DNA from: Gigantopelta aegis | Lineage: Eukaryota > Mollusca > Gastropoda > Neomphalida > Peltospiridae | Length of the DNA stretch: 64,000 nt | NCBI RefSeq assembly: GCF_016097555.1 | Contig: NC_054704.1 | Location: 76,940,138-77,004,137 of the forward strand | Direction: 5' to 3' | Shown here: in pieces, positions 34,831 through 46,300 of the stretch | Layout: the number at the start of each line of letters is the position of its first letter | How positions within the stretch are numbered: position 1 is the first letter of the stretch | The notes under the pieces: generated by a model | Told to the model about the DNA's origin: nothing | The model's database searches: none | What the model saw: the letters and a program-made list of their open reading frames with translations, nothing else | Program-made: the position numbers and the translations under genes

Positions 34831-36210
34831 CTCTGTCAAAAAAGAAACGCATAGGCGAAATATTCATGGAATTATCTCTTTAATACAAAGTGGCATAATT
34901 TCGTTATTTATGATCGTATCACAATCAAATTTGACATGAGTATGTGACAATGTTCTTGCTATGGACCGATGGCAGTGGAGGCGTTTTCGTCACCAAACAG
35001 TGTCGCACGAGGGCGCTGAAATCAGTACCATGTGTGGCCACCAGGAGCAGCAATCACTGCACGACATCTCCTTGGCATAGACTAAATGGGTCTCTGAATT
35101 CGGGCACGTCGAATCCTAGCCCATTCTTCCTGCAGTGCATGTGACAGTTGCGGGAGCGTCTGAGACTTCGGGTCACGCTGGCGTACACGTCTGTCCAGTT
35201 CGCCCCATAGATGTTCAATGGGGTTGAGATCTGGCAATCTTGATGGCCATGGCAGCACATTAATGTTCTCATTTTATAGGAAATCCATTGTTACACGTGC
35301 CGTATGTGGCCTGGCATTGTCCTGCTGTAAGAGTTCTCTCTGTCGATCCAAAATGGGAAGCATGTGACGGCGAAGAATTTCATCCCGGTAGCGTACAGCT
35401 GTCAGATTGCCTTGTACGAACACAAGTTCACTTCTTCCAGTGTATGAGATGGTTCCCCACATCATGACACTCCCTCTACCGAATCTGTCAACTTGGGCGA
35501 CGCAGTTGTTGGCAAAATGTTCATTGCGGCGTCTGTAAACACGGTGTCGTCCATCACGTCGCTATAGAAGGAAACATCACTCATCGCTGAACCATACTCG
35601 CCGCCCGTTCCCCAAGTTCCACCCCTGTACATTCGTGCACCAGCGAACACGTAAATGTCGATGTTGACGTCGCAGGACGGGGCCAGCATACGGTCTCCTA
35701 GCCCGTAAACCAGCTTCTCGAAGTCGGTTCCGAATGGTTTGCGCGGACACCCTTCTCAAACCAGGTATGCGCCCAGCAGTGTTCATAGCTGTGGCGATCT
35801 TGTGCTGCAGTTGTTATGCGAAGTCTTCCACTTCTGGGCCGGTTTTGAGCTGATTGAAACTGCTGGTACCTGTCCCAGACACGTGAAATGGTGCTCTGAT
35901 GAACGTTCATGTGGCGTGCGGTTGCTGACTGCGATTCGCCAAACTGGAGGCGGCCTATTGGAATATTTCGATTCGGCAGGCTTAGTCTTGGCATCTTGTA
36001 ACTCGTCTACGTCGAAATGGAAATGAGGCATCATTGCAGCTTTAAATACCCATCAGTACCCCAATCTTTTCACGTGGACTCGCCAAAATATGACCATTTC
36101 ACGCCGATTTCCTGTAAATGTCGCATGGTCATTCAGCAACATTGTAGAAAAAAAAACTATATTTTGTAAAATCAAACATTTTTCTTCTTTCCTCATCAGC
36201 TATGCGTTTC
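34831..36210 (-). mobile_element. Second Tc1-like transposon, decayed
   Basis: Left end CTCTGTCAAAAAAGAAACGC. The right end keeps only the inner part read inward (AAGAAACGCATAGCTGATGA) beside TATATA, so the outermost right bases are altered or lost. It is related to the copy at 11487-12980 in end sequence (AAGAAACGCA) and protein, but is a different subfamily. It carries a transposase pseudogene on the reverse strand. Intergenic. Confidence 0.88.
35022..35994 (-). pseudogene. Tc1-type transposase pseudogene
   Basis: Starts MPRLSLPNRN (ATG at 35994-35992), like MPRLSEPQRN of the other copy. HTH part: STISRVWDRYQQF and RPRSGRLRITT, then AQTIRNRLREAGL. Core part: WFSDE, QDNARPHTA and PDLNPIEHLWGELD, with the end before GHTWY. 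A frameshift lies between the two HTH halves (around 35787-35800). In-frame stops lie right after WFSDE (about 35575), after MDFL (about 35274) and near the C terminus (about 35085). It is not functional and is older than the copy at 11658. Confidence 0.88.
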
Positions 36211-36539
36211 TTATATATAATACAATTTTAATTCCTAATATATGATATTGCCGATACCTAAAAACACTGGTAATACACACCCCCCCCCCCCCTTCCGCTC
36301 TCTCTCTCTCTCTCTATATATATCATAAGTGGGAGATCGTGATTGGTTATTCGAATTGTTGACCTAAAAGCCAAAGCCACACTGCAATAATATTAACACT
36401 ACCGAAATTGATTGCTCTGGGGTACATGTTGCATCGTAAGCGTGCAAGCATGAATACACAAGTTGTGGTTTAACCGTTAGAAACATTTAGTTAAGGTTTT
36501 TTGTATATACTAGTCTTTCAATACTATTTCCCCTGCGCG

Positions 36540-36811
36540 TGCTGTAACCTCACCGTGGTGCAGGGGTGTAACATTCTCTTTGAGAATGGCCAATACAGCA
36601 CAAATTGAAGTTTAGAGTAAAATTCTGTGATATCTGTATTTGTATTTTTGGCACAGTTCTTTACACTGTTTTTGTTTGAACATTGAATTTTTATATTGAT
36701 GTTGATATCACTTTATTTATTTGCATTATCATAGTTGACACCCAATAGCCGATGTATTTTTTATGCTGGGGTGTCGTTAAACATTCATTCATTCATTCAT
36801 TCAATACTATT
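36540..36811 (+). mobile_element. Probable LINE 3' end with an ATTC-repeat tail
   Basis: Ends TTGACACCCAATAGCCGATG, then GTGTCGTTAAACATTCATTC with about five ATTC units. The first block equals the 3' tail of the family-1 SINEs (TTTGACATCCAATAGCCGATG and GTGTCATTAAACA), but the sequence before it (TGAGAATGGCCAATACAGCA and onward) is not SINE. This is what one expects of the LINE whose reverse transcriptase the SINE borrows. No coding part is preserved here; the left border is uncertain. Confidence 0.5.
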
Positions 36812-36949
36812 TATCTTGTTTAAAAAGGTATCAAACTTTCTTTTGCTCGTTGGATACATTTTAAAACATCTTATCAAATAAATTTATTTTAATACCCACT
36901 GTTGTAGTATTCACTATAGCACACCAATATCTAAGCAATGATCAAAGTT

Positions 36950-37535
36950 AAAGTTTGTTTGGTTCAACACCACTATAGTGCACATTGATATAATAATAAC
37001 CTATTGGATGTAAAACATTTGGGAATTTTTACATATAGTCTTAGAGAGTAAACCCACCACATTTTTTCCATTAGGAGCAAAATATATTTTATATGCACCA
37101 TCCCATACACAGAATAGCACATACCACACATATACCAGTTGTGGTGCACTTGCTGGAATGAGAAATAGCCCAAATGGCCCACCAACCGGCATCAATCCTA
37201 GACCACCACTGAGCTTCATCCGGCCCCTTGAGCAAAGATCAAGGTCTAAAAAAATTCTTAAAAGCAAAGATCTGGGCAGGACGCAGCCCAGTGGAAAATT
37301 TCTCATTCCAGCCAGTGCACCGCGACTGGCATATCAAAGGCCATGGTATATACTACCATCTGTGGGATGGTGCATATAAAAGATCCCTTGCTGCTAATTG
37401 AAAAGAGTAGCCCATGGAGTGGCAACAGCAGGTTTCCTCTCTCAATATCTGTGTGGTCCCTAACCATGTGTCCGACACTATATAACCCTAAATAAAATGT
37501 GTTGTGTGCATCATTAAATAAAATATTTCCTTTAA
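36950..37535. mobile_element. Head-to-head pair of SINEs
   Basis: A reverse family-1 copy at about 36950-37205 (tail AAAGTTTGTTTGGTTC, CTATTGGATGTAAAACATTT, TTATATGCACCATCCCATAC, ATACCAGTTGTGGTGCA, GAAATAGCCC) faces a forward copy at about 37275-37535. The forward copy starts like family 1 (GGGCAGGACGCAGCCCAGTG, TTTCTCATTCCAGCCAGTGC) but ends like family 2 (AGAGTAGCCCATGGAGTGGC, CTGTGTGGTCCCTAACCATG, GCATCATTAAATAAAATATT). It is therefore a chimaera, or a parent form, of the two families. AAAGCAAAGATC repeats sit near the join and at the end. Confidence 0.65.
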
Positions 37536-37717
37536 AGCAAAGATCAAGGTCTAAAACTGCTCTTAATGGTAGGTAAAGCAAAAAATTGCCAGTATTAGAA
37601 CTCAAAAGTTGAACCATGTTTAAGCGAAGTTTATTAAAAAAAGAACGACAGCATTACAATAATTCAATAATCATGACAGTCAAACAAGATATGGCTTGCA
37701 CAATTGTTGAAAGACTG

Positions 37718-37870
37718 TCACATTTGATGTGATGTACTTTCTTATGCAACTTAGTAAACGACATACATTTGGCTTAGATCCATTCACATTTGATGTGATG
37801 TACTTTCTTATGCAACTTAGTAAACGACATACATTTGGCTTAGATCCATTCACATTTGATGTGATGTACT
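37718..37870 (+). repeat. Tandem repeat of a 66 bp unit, 2.3 copies
   Basis: Units begin TCACATTTGATGTGATGTAC at 37718, 37784 and 37850. The first two are identical across 66 bases; the third breaks off after about 20. Each carries the short palindrome CACATTTGATGTG. The identity implies a recent duplication or an assembly effect. No spacer/repeat alternation, so this is not CRISPR. Confidence 0.92.
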
Positions 37871-38091
37871 AAGACACATACATACATGTACATTTATCCA
37901 CTGACCCATTCTTGAAACAAGTCTTTTATTTCACATTATTTGGCAACACAAACACCAGTAAAACTAAAAGGTTAAAATATTATAACTTGCTGTATCGGCA
38001 TGTGTCAATTTATAAAATTCAAATACATATATATTATATATACATAATTTTAAAATGTAGATGATCAAGTCCATGTTGAGAGCATTTTAAC

Positions 38092-38443
38092 CAGAGCTTC
38101 TATATTATGGTAGCCCCACTCCCATGGCTAGTGATATTCAATGTTGGGCAAGTAAATAACTAATATTGCCATGCCTGACGGCTAGTGAAAAAAAAAAAGA
38201 GTCAAATGTTGCAGTTAAGTCTATTTTATAAATATGAATAGCCTGCCCCATCCCAATCCTCCAATGTTAGTGTTTTCAAGCTCCATCTCCTATTTTAGGT
38301 GACATATCTTATTATTACTATTAATTAGTAAAATTATATTAACTAAGTAAAGTAGGGCTAGTGAATTTGTTATTGTGGCTAGTACAATTTTTTAATCACT
38401 GATCCCATGGCTAGTGGATTTTATAAAAATTCTAGAAGCCCTG
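38092..38443. mobile_element. MITE of 352 bp, copy A (still without the TTAA insertion)
   Basis: Ends: CAGAGCTTCTATATTATGG on the left against, read inward, CAGGGCTTCTAGAATTTTTA on the right. CCATGGCTAGTG occurs near both ends. The same element occurs at 41855-43022, but there split by an 821 bp TTAA element. Here the site reads ACTATTAATTAG (TTAA at 38321-38324), the empty state. The CAGGG start hints at hAT, but no certain 8 bp target duplication was seen. Confidence 0.75.
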
Positions 38444-38507
38444 CATTAACAATACTTATTCTTTCCAACACAATACTGAAATAAGTATTAGATTTTAATA
38501 TTGGACT

Positions 38508-38996
38508 TCATTTAGGTAGCACTGATAGCTGCTTCTCCATATTTACAATAGTCCGAAAGAGATGAGGTCCACAGGCCAATGTATCCATTGGTTCACCTAT
38601 CTTTACAAATCCCATTTTCTCAAAGAAGCCCACCGCCTTAACTGCACTTTGAACTCGAACTGGGCGATGTGATGCATGTGCGGTCATCTTCTCAATTACT
38701 CCATTTATCAGTTGTGTTCCATAACCTTTTCCCTGATAATCACGCTTAACAAACATGAAGGTGATCTGATGGAAATAATCACATTCAAACGTTGACTCAG
38801 TGTATGTCTGGTTCAAGTTAGCCAATGAGAAAGTTACACCTCCAATATGTAGGTTTATCTTGTGAATATTATAATATGCAAAAAGGGCATGATTTCCTTC
38901 TGGGATGTCAAAACCCTCCCCAGATACATCTCTGGATAGTTGTCGAAATTTGTATTTGGATGTGTTACTTGTCTTGATGTCCTGTATTTTTAACAT
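38508..38996 (-). CDS. GNAT-family N-acetyltransferase, 162 residues
   Basis: It transfers an acetyl group from acetyl-CoA to an amine of an unknown substrate, by family. The whole domain lies in one exon: beta strands with FEFDY-like FECDYFHQITFMFV, then the acetyl-CoA-binding motif A as VKRDYQGKGYGTQLI (Q-x-x-G-x-G at about residues 88-93), then helix/strand motif B with VRVQSAVKAVGFFEKMGFVKIG. The length fits a bare GNAT fold. On the reverse strand the ATG follows a strong acceptor (CTTTCTTTTTTCAG, then C, then ATG), so an upstream 5' UTR exon is likely near 39.0-40.2 kb. Its upstream side faces MAPK15 1.3 kb away (head-to-head). No close named relative is recognised. Confidence 0.88.
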   Translation of the reverse strand: MLKIQDIKTSNTSKYKFRQLSRDVSGEGFDIPEGNHALFAYYNIHKINLHIGGVTFSLANLNQTYTESTFECDYFHQITFMFVKRDYQGKGYGTQLINGVIEKMTAHASHRPVRVQSAVKAVGFFEKMGFVKIGEPMDTLACGPHLFRTIVNMEKQLSVLPK

Positions 38997-39010
38997 GCTG
39001 AAAAAAGAAA

Positions 39011-40320
39011 GAAATATGATTTAGTTTTTGTAAAAATGATTCTTTCTACGTCCGAATATTGTTACATACCGTATATATATATAGCTGGTACCATATTCAA
39101 AACTTGTGGCACCATGTTTCAACCTTTTCTCAATCGAAATAGTGCAACAAATGGACACACAAAACCAAAAATGTATAACCTCCGGTACTCACAAAATCCC
39201 AATTGAAGTAGACCCTACTTGCATCATTGTTAACAAAATAAACCAATAAATCTTCCAACAAGAACATAAAACTTTTTACCACCATTTTAAATTTGCTAAA
39301 TAGAGGGAAGCATCTTGCCCTGCACATTGTGACATTAACAAAAGTATTGACTTAATGTGCGCTCTGCACTAATATTTATAAATAACAAACTCAAATCAAA
39401 CCCTAACAAATATTTACAAAATTTGTCAGGGGAAAAATAAGTAATTCTTTCCAAAATCACACCACTGTATAATATTGAACTGTACTGTAGGACTTTCCTT
39501 TGGCAAATTGGCACAGTCACGTATAAAGAACATTATAAACGCTTAATAAATAGAGTTGGGATTAGGGTTAGTGACAGTGCCAAAGGAAAGTCGTTTCAAA
39601 TGTACTTGTGTTTACATGCTTATTTTATAAATGGGATACAATCGTAACAATGAGCATTACAAAATGGCCATCTTATTCGGCGGAAATTGCTGCTTTAAAA
39701 ATGTTATTTTTTTTTAAAAACCATCCGCTGTCAGAAATTAGAACTTATTGCTAGAATATAAGAGTCTAAATAAAAAGGACCTGCCATTTAACTAAATGGT
39801 GCAATATTATTATGACTAAATTAATTCATACATTAATCAATCATGGTTGACGCTACAAGCATTATCAACTTCAACTTGAGAGGGAATCCAAAATAAGCAC
39901 TTCTTTCCGCGCGGTAAATTGCAATCGGTATATATCGCCTATTTCCGTAAGTCTGACGGAGAAAATTCGATATATTCCGAATCTAAAAATACCATCACAT
40001 ACGGGTCATTGTCATAACAACAGGCCAAACTTTCAGAAAAAGTTGTGACGCCGTCCTGTCAGTGTTTTGTATTTTTGGAACGTTAATATCAATTCGCGTT
40101 TCACATAACATAAATATTTGGAAGTACACACAATTATTATATTTTCATTTTGTGTACCGTATTGAAATACTTGCATTATTTTAAAATATACAAGAAGAAT
40201 TCGCTAATGAACGTGTTTTAATTAAGAACTATTTCTTCCAATTAACTACTGTATCATTACAACTTCCGGCATCCATGACAGTCGACGAAATTGTTGTTAA
40301 TTTCTATTTAGAATCGAAGC
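39011..40320. other. Head-to-head space between the GNAT gene and MAPK15
   Basis: About 1.3 kb between the two start codons. It should contain a non-coding first exon of the GNAT gene (implied by the acceptor just before its ATG), its intron, and the promoters of both genes. ACTTCCGG, an ETS-type core, lies at 40262-40269, 52 bases before the MAPK15 ATG. No repeat or extra exon is recognised with confidence. Confidence 0.55.
40255..40320 (+). promoter_or_regulatory. MAPK15 proximal promoter / 5' UTR with ETS-type site
   Basis: ACTTCCGG at 40262-40269 is the reverse of the CCGGAAGT found before MCTS1. Given the head-to-head neighbour, this could be a shared bidirectional promoter. No TATA box. 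Position-based inference. Confidence 0.4.
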
Positions 40321-43300
40321 ATGAGTTCTGAAATCGAACCACATATAACAAAAAAGTATGAAATCAAGAAGAGACTTGGAAAGGGGGTAAGATACCGGAT
40401 TTTGCAATGACTTCTTTATCTTGGTAGACATGGATTGTTGATCGAAAATGATTCAGATGTGTCACTACTTGAAGTTCAAGTTGAACCGTTTCAGCTTGTT
40501 CTGTGTTGTGTAACTGTCCACAACTTGTGCTTGTAGTCTGTTCTGTTTATTATATTTTTCACATAAACTATTTTTATTTTGGTAATTTCAAAATAATCTA
40601 GTAAACTCAAAGTGTTTTGCACATCTGACATACTAATTTTTTTAAAGATAACATCATGATCATCAATGTCATGTCTACTCCCTACTCCAAATAGGTCGAT
40701 CCAGCGTTAGTTTATGTCCTCTAGCCCTGACCTGTTTACTGTGTTTTAAAGTGACAGACGCTAGTTTTTAAAAAAGACAGCTTATGTTTTGCCATTAATG
40801 CTGTTTTTCATAATTGAAATCAGACATTACATATACAGTGCTGTCCGGTGTATCGGCACACCTAAGCTTTCAAGGACCATTTTCTATGTGAACATTGTAA
40901 AATATTTAATAAAATGCGTCTCTCACCAATGAAGAAGTGCATAATCTGAAATACACAACAAACTGTTTTATGTCTGTAGTAAATAAACATTTTAAAATGG
41001 TGCATAAATATAGGCACCCCCTTGTATCCAAAACAATTTGCATGTCCGGTGATTCAGCGCAGTAGATGTAGATCGTTGACCCCGCTATTTATAAACCGCC
41101 CATGACCTCAGTTTTAGCCCATAAACGCTACACTATTGTACATACCAGAATTATTTTAGTACTTTTTTGTTTTGTCTTGTTAAAAATATTACTATGAAAA
41201 TGAACGATCACATATGACCCATCTCATGATCAGTTTCGGAATCGTTTTCTTGAGTGGCACAGTACTGCAGATGCATACATGTTCATTGTCATGCATAGCT
41301 AAGATGCCTACATGGATTTTATTTTTCTCGGGTAGATTGTGCACACACGTGGATCTTATTTCGCTTTTATTTTTTATAACAATGTGACAGTTGTGAACTG
41401 GAATGACTGTCAATTAAGGTGTAAAATTTTGTTTTGTTTGCATTTGCCTGTGTTTTCTTTTTCGGTTTAAATAAAAAAATAACCGAACAAAAATAATTAC
41501 ATTTATACTGTTTACTATAATTTTTAAAATGCGGGAAAGGTTTTTTTAGACTGGTTTTAACATTCTTAATTAATAGCCTATCAATAAGGATGACCTACTT
41601 CGCGTTTATAAACACGAAAACAGGTGAATAATATATTTTGAAATTATTATATAATTATTGATAATTCTAAAAAAAAAAAAAAATTGCACCCTTAACAATA
41701 AATATGTTGATACTTGATTAACCATTGAAAAAGGAATTGAACTTTAATTCGTTAAAAACTCCGACAACATGACAACTTGTTAAGCATACTCAAGCAAAAT
41801 ACCAAGTGCGCCGAATCACCGGACGCGCCGATACACCGGACACGGTTGTATTTTCAGGGCTTCTAGATTATGGTAGCCCCACTTCCATGGCTAGTGATAT
41901 TCAATGTTGGGCTAGTAAATAACTATTATTGCCATGCCTGATGGCTAGTGAAAAAAAGTTATCAAATGCTACATTTAAGTCTATTTCGTAAATATGAATA
42001 TCCTGCCCCTCCACCCCACCCCTATCTTAGTGTTTTTTAAGTTCTATATCCCTCTTTATGTGACATATCTGATTATTACTATTAAAGCCGCACACCCTAG
42101 TTCCATCCAGCGGAAATAAATTATAATTTGGTTAATCTACAAACCTGTAACACAGTTAGATCACGTTTTTATCAAATGGAGTGAAAAAGCAGGTTTTATA
42201 TCGATAAATACCATGGGAATCCCCATGTCCAAGTTGCTTGAAATAATTTTGAAAGTTTGTATTCTGATGTCACCGATAGATGTCGCTCGAAGCACAACAG
42301 TGCCTACATCATGACAAATTTCACAGACTTGGCATGCGTTCTTTTCACCTCTCCTGGACATGTTCCATCTGTTCTGTCCTGGTTGTATCCCCTCTCCAGA
42401 TATCGTAGGACTTAGCAAAATTATTGGTTTTAAGGATTTGTAACGTTTTGTATTGAGATACTTACTTGTCTGAACTTTATTGTTACTGAAAATGTTCACG
42501 AACTGTGAAGAAAAATGTCACAAATGAACAACAACAAATCGGATGTTGATTGCGCGAACCGTGCACGAGAAAACAAACCGAACCAAAATGATAACGGTCA
42601 CGTGGTATACCAACGTCTGTGACATTGAAATGGAAATATCCCGTCTAAAAATAGATTAGACCTTGTCTGCTCAACGTTTTTTTCTCAAACGTGCGCCCGT
42701 TTTTCAGAAATGCGAAAAATGCATTTTGTGGTATTACAAACACCAGGATTACCAGGATTACCAAAAAACACTTCAGGTGAATGGAAATGTATATTCTAAA
42801 TAATAAACGGTAAGTAAAGTGCAATTTTATTTGTGAAAAAATGGGTTTAATAGCGAAAAACAATGCCGTAATGGTTAACAACTTGCCGTAACTAGGGTGT
42901 GTCCCTTTAATAAAATTGCATTAACTTAAAGTAGGGCTAGTGAATTTTTAATCATGGCTAGTAAATTTTCTAAATCACTGATTCCATGGCTAGTGGATTT
43001 TATAAATATTCTACAAGCCCTGATTTTATTGTTTCGAATATACATGAACATCCTGCTGAAGTATTAAACTTGTTTTGTTTAACGACTCCACTGGAGCACA
43101 CTGATTTATTAATCATCGGCTATTGTATATCAAATATTTGGTCTTGTCATCATAGGAAACCCGCTACATTTTTCCTAATGCAGCAAGGGATCTTTTATAT
43201 GTACTTCCCAACAGACAGGAAAGCACTAGAGCTGGGCAGTATTGAAATTTCAGGTTCGGTATCAGTATTTTGGGGGTGATTTACCACAGTATCGGTACAG

Positions 43301-46300
43301 TATTCGGTATTGACACAATACCAATACAGATACCGATATCAAACGGTATTTTCGGTATACTCTGCTTTAAATGCATGCCAGAGTTAAGGCTCGCCTGCTA
43401 ATTGCATCTAAATAAAATTAAATTCCATACACAAGGCTCACGTCTAATTTATACCCAACCCATTTTGCGTTTGTCAGATATATTGTCAGTGTTTTACTAA
43501 ATTGTAGAAAACATTTTTCAAAATCGGTATTCACATGATACTAATACCTAATGGTATATACACTATACCGCCCAGCTCTACAGGGCATAAAATTTGGCAC
43601 GAACAATTTTGTCGTTAGTCTGTCGGTTATGCAAAACCAACATCAACATAAACGACCGATCGTTTGTGCAAAAGCTGTAATTGTTCATCAGAAAATTAAA
43701 AAAGAAATTTTGGCTTCTTTTTTTTCACTGTTTTTTTTAAAGAAAATAATAAGATAATGGGCCTACATTGCCAGTTGCTGGTTATTTTGGCCGATATATG
43801 ACTCGCATAATTTCGGTACTTTCCGTTCAGATCCGGAAGCATTAAACTCAATGCTTCCAGGAAATCCCTGTCTATTATCATTTCATTCAAATTATTGTTT
43901 GGCACCAATAAGTACTCCCCTGTAAAAGAACCGATGGAGTTGTGTGTTGTAATGTAAACAGGCAGCTTTCAAGTTGGTTGTGACGGTACATGCTCTTAAT
44001 TTTGTTTTCGCCTGTGGTGATATTAATTGTTTTAGAAGGCCGTGTTCAGTTCCAAATTGCACTTAGCCAGGTGGGCAACTTGTTACGTAATACTTCTGCG
44101 CAACGGTCCTCGAGCTGTACGCCTAATACACACCCAGAAAAGGGGTGGAGACCATGTGGCTAGTAGTTACGTAATATCTCCGGTAGTGCTGTTTATGGCC
44201 AGGGGATTGCTCGCAGGATGGCGACAGCCAGACTGACGATCAGAGAGAAATATAGCGACTCTGGGAGAGGTGGAATATCAGATGATAGGTGAGGTACCGC
44301 GTTGTACCCCCAGGCAATATTCGCTGTCTCTGAGAGTTTTGAATAAATAGCTAGGGTTTAGAGATATCTGGGAGAACCATAGGAAGGTATCCCGGGGGAA
44401 CGTTGTCCGTCCGGACTGGTAATTATATATTATTTCTGCTCTGTTGTATAGCCTTGATGTGATTGGTGTGACTTTAAATATTTTAATACTGTATTATACC
44501 AATATTATTTAGACAGTGTCTTCGGTCATCTGACGAAGTAAATCGTAGTCTTACTGTTCTATATTTATACGAGTATTTGGTAATATAAAGCTTAGCCAGT
44601 CATCCTAGAAGACCTAGGTAAACTGTAGGTTATTGTCTTTATTGTGATAGGTACCAGTATTAATTCTGTATTACAAGGTTATTGAATGAGTAGTTAGGGT
44701 TAATTAAAAATTAACCAGTTAGGAATAGTGTTGTAATTCCTTTATTAATTAAGTTCCCCTAGAAGCATTTCTCAATTATCACACGTGTGGGTGTTGTGTC
44801 ACGGTGAAGTGATTAGCATATTGTGTAAACTAGACACCTAGAGATTAACTAATTAAGAGATCAGTTCTGGGTTGTTATTATTGTTGTTATTAATTAACTA
44901 CTGCGGCAGTACATTTGTCAGCGTAGGTTAATACAGATTCCAAAGTGTATTGTGTTTTTGTTGTGTTTTCTAGTGAACTAAACGTGCTATAATAATATAT
45001 ACTTTATATAACATCGTATCTCTGATCATACCTAGAGACGAGCCACAGCGGGTATATACCGCGCGTTACAGAGAGATCTAATAGATATACAGTTAGGAGA
45101 GATATTTGGACAATCGTGTTTTATTCAGTTACGGGTATTATAGAATCCCTGTGACATTGGTTCTAGCATACATTTAAAAAAAAAGAAGTATTTATGATAG
45201 GACATTTGATGGAGAAAAGCTACAAAATTAGTTCATATTGCATTCACGTTTAATTGATCCATTAAAATTTGCGTTTGTATCTGAAGTAACTACTGAAGAA
45301 ATTCGTTCATGTAAACACTAAAACCACACGAACGACATATCGGTTGTCTAAAAAATTCAAATTGTATGCCCTGGCTCTAGTAAGCACATACCACAGCCTT
45401 TGTCCAGTTGTGGAGGGTGGGACATAGCCCAGTGGGAAAACGCTTGCTTGATATGCGGTCTGTCTAGGATCGATCCCCATCGGTGAGCCTATTGGGCTAT
45501 TTCTCGCTCTAGCCAGTGCACCACAACTGGTATATCAATGCTGTGGTATGTGCTATCCTGTCTGTGGGATGGTGCATATAAAAGATCCTTTGCTACTAAT
45601 GGAAAAAATGTAGCGGGTTTCATCTCTGTGACTCAAAATGACCATATGTTTGACATCCAATAGCCGATGATTAATAAATCAATGTGCTCTAGTGATGTTG
45701 TTACCCCGTAAACAAAACAAACAAATTGTCCAGTTGTGGTGCACTGGTTGTAACTTTATCCGGATGTGATGCAGATTTGTAAATGACTTAACCAAAAGCA
45801 GTGTCTGTTTTCAAGGGTTCAAATTACTGTCCAAACCAAAATGTTAACAACTACAAAAAATTACTCTCCTACCTTTAATTACCGTTACATTTCCCCAAAA
45901 TTTTGTCCACATGCAAGTTGTGAAAAGACCATTACAGTGACAGAGATTCCACATATGAGACTGTAACGATGTCGCCAGTATCGACTTCGCTGAGATAGCA
46001 TAGGGCAAAATACATGCAGTTTTCTGCCGTCTGCCATTTTGCTTTTTTATGGAATACTCTTCAAGAGGGGTGAAAGCCTCCAAAGTATGTGACATAATTA
46101 ATATAAAATCAATGATCTTTAGTGGTATATTTAAACAAACAAAAAATAATTTAAAAAATTAATATGATGTCATCACATTTGCTTTTATATCATAACATGT
46201 TATGACGTTGCTAGATTAAGTCATATCCTTTCACCCCTCTTGGAGAATATTCCATAAAAAGTCAAAATGGCAGCCGACACAAAATTACATGCTTTTTGCC

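Noticed and set aside
34679-34867. 62-codon reverse frame of alternating Tyr and Ile
   Set aside because: Translation of the TA microsatellite.
37718-37870. Regular repeat that might suggest a CRISPR-like array
   Set aside because: Contiguous 66-base tandem units without spacers, in an animal genome.
45414-45500. tRNA-like A and B boxes in several places (e.g. 7380-7420, 45420-45475, 61870-61915)
   Set aside because: They are the heads of SINEs; no full cloverleaf and the SINE body follows directly, so no tRNA gene is called.
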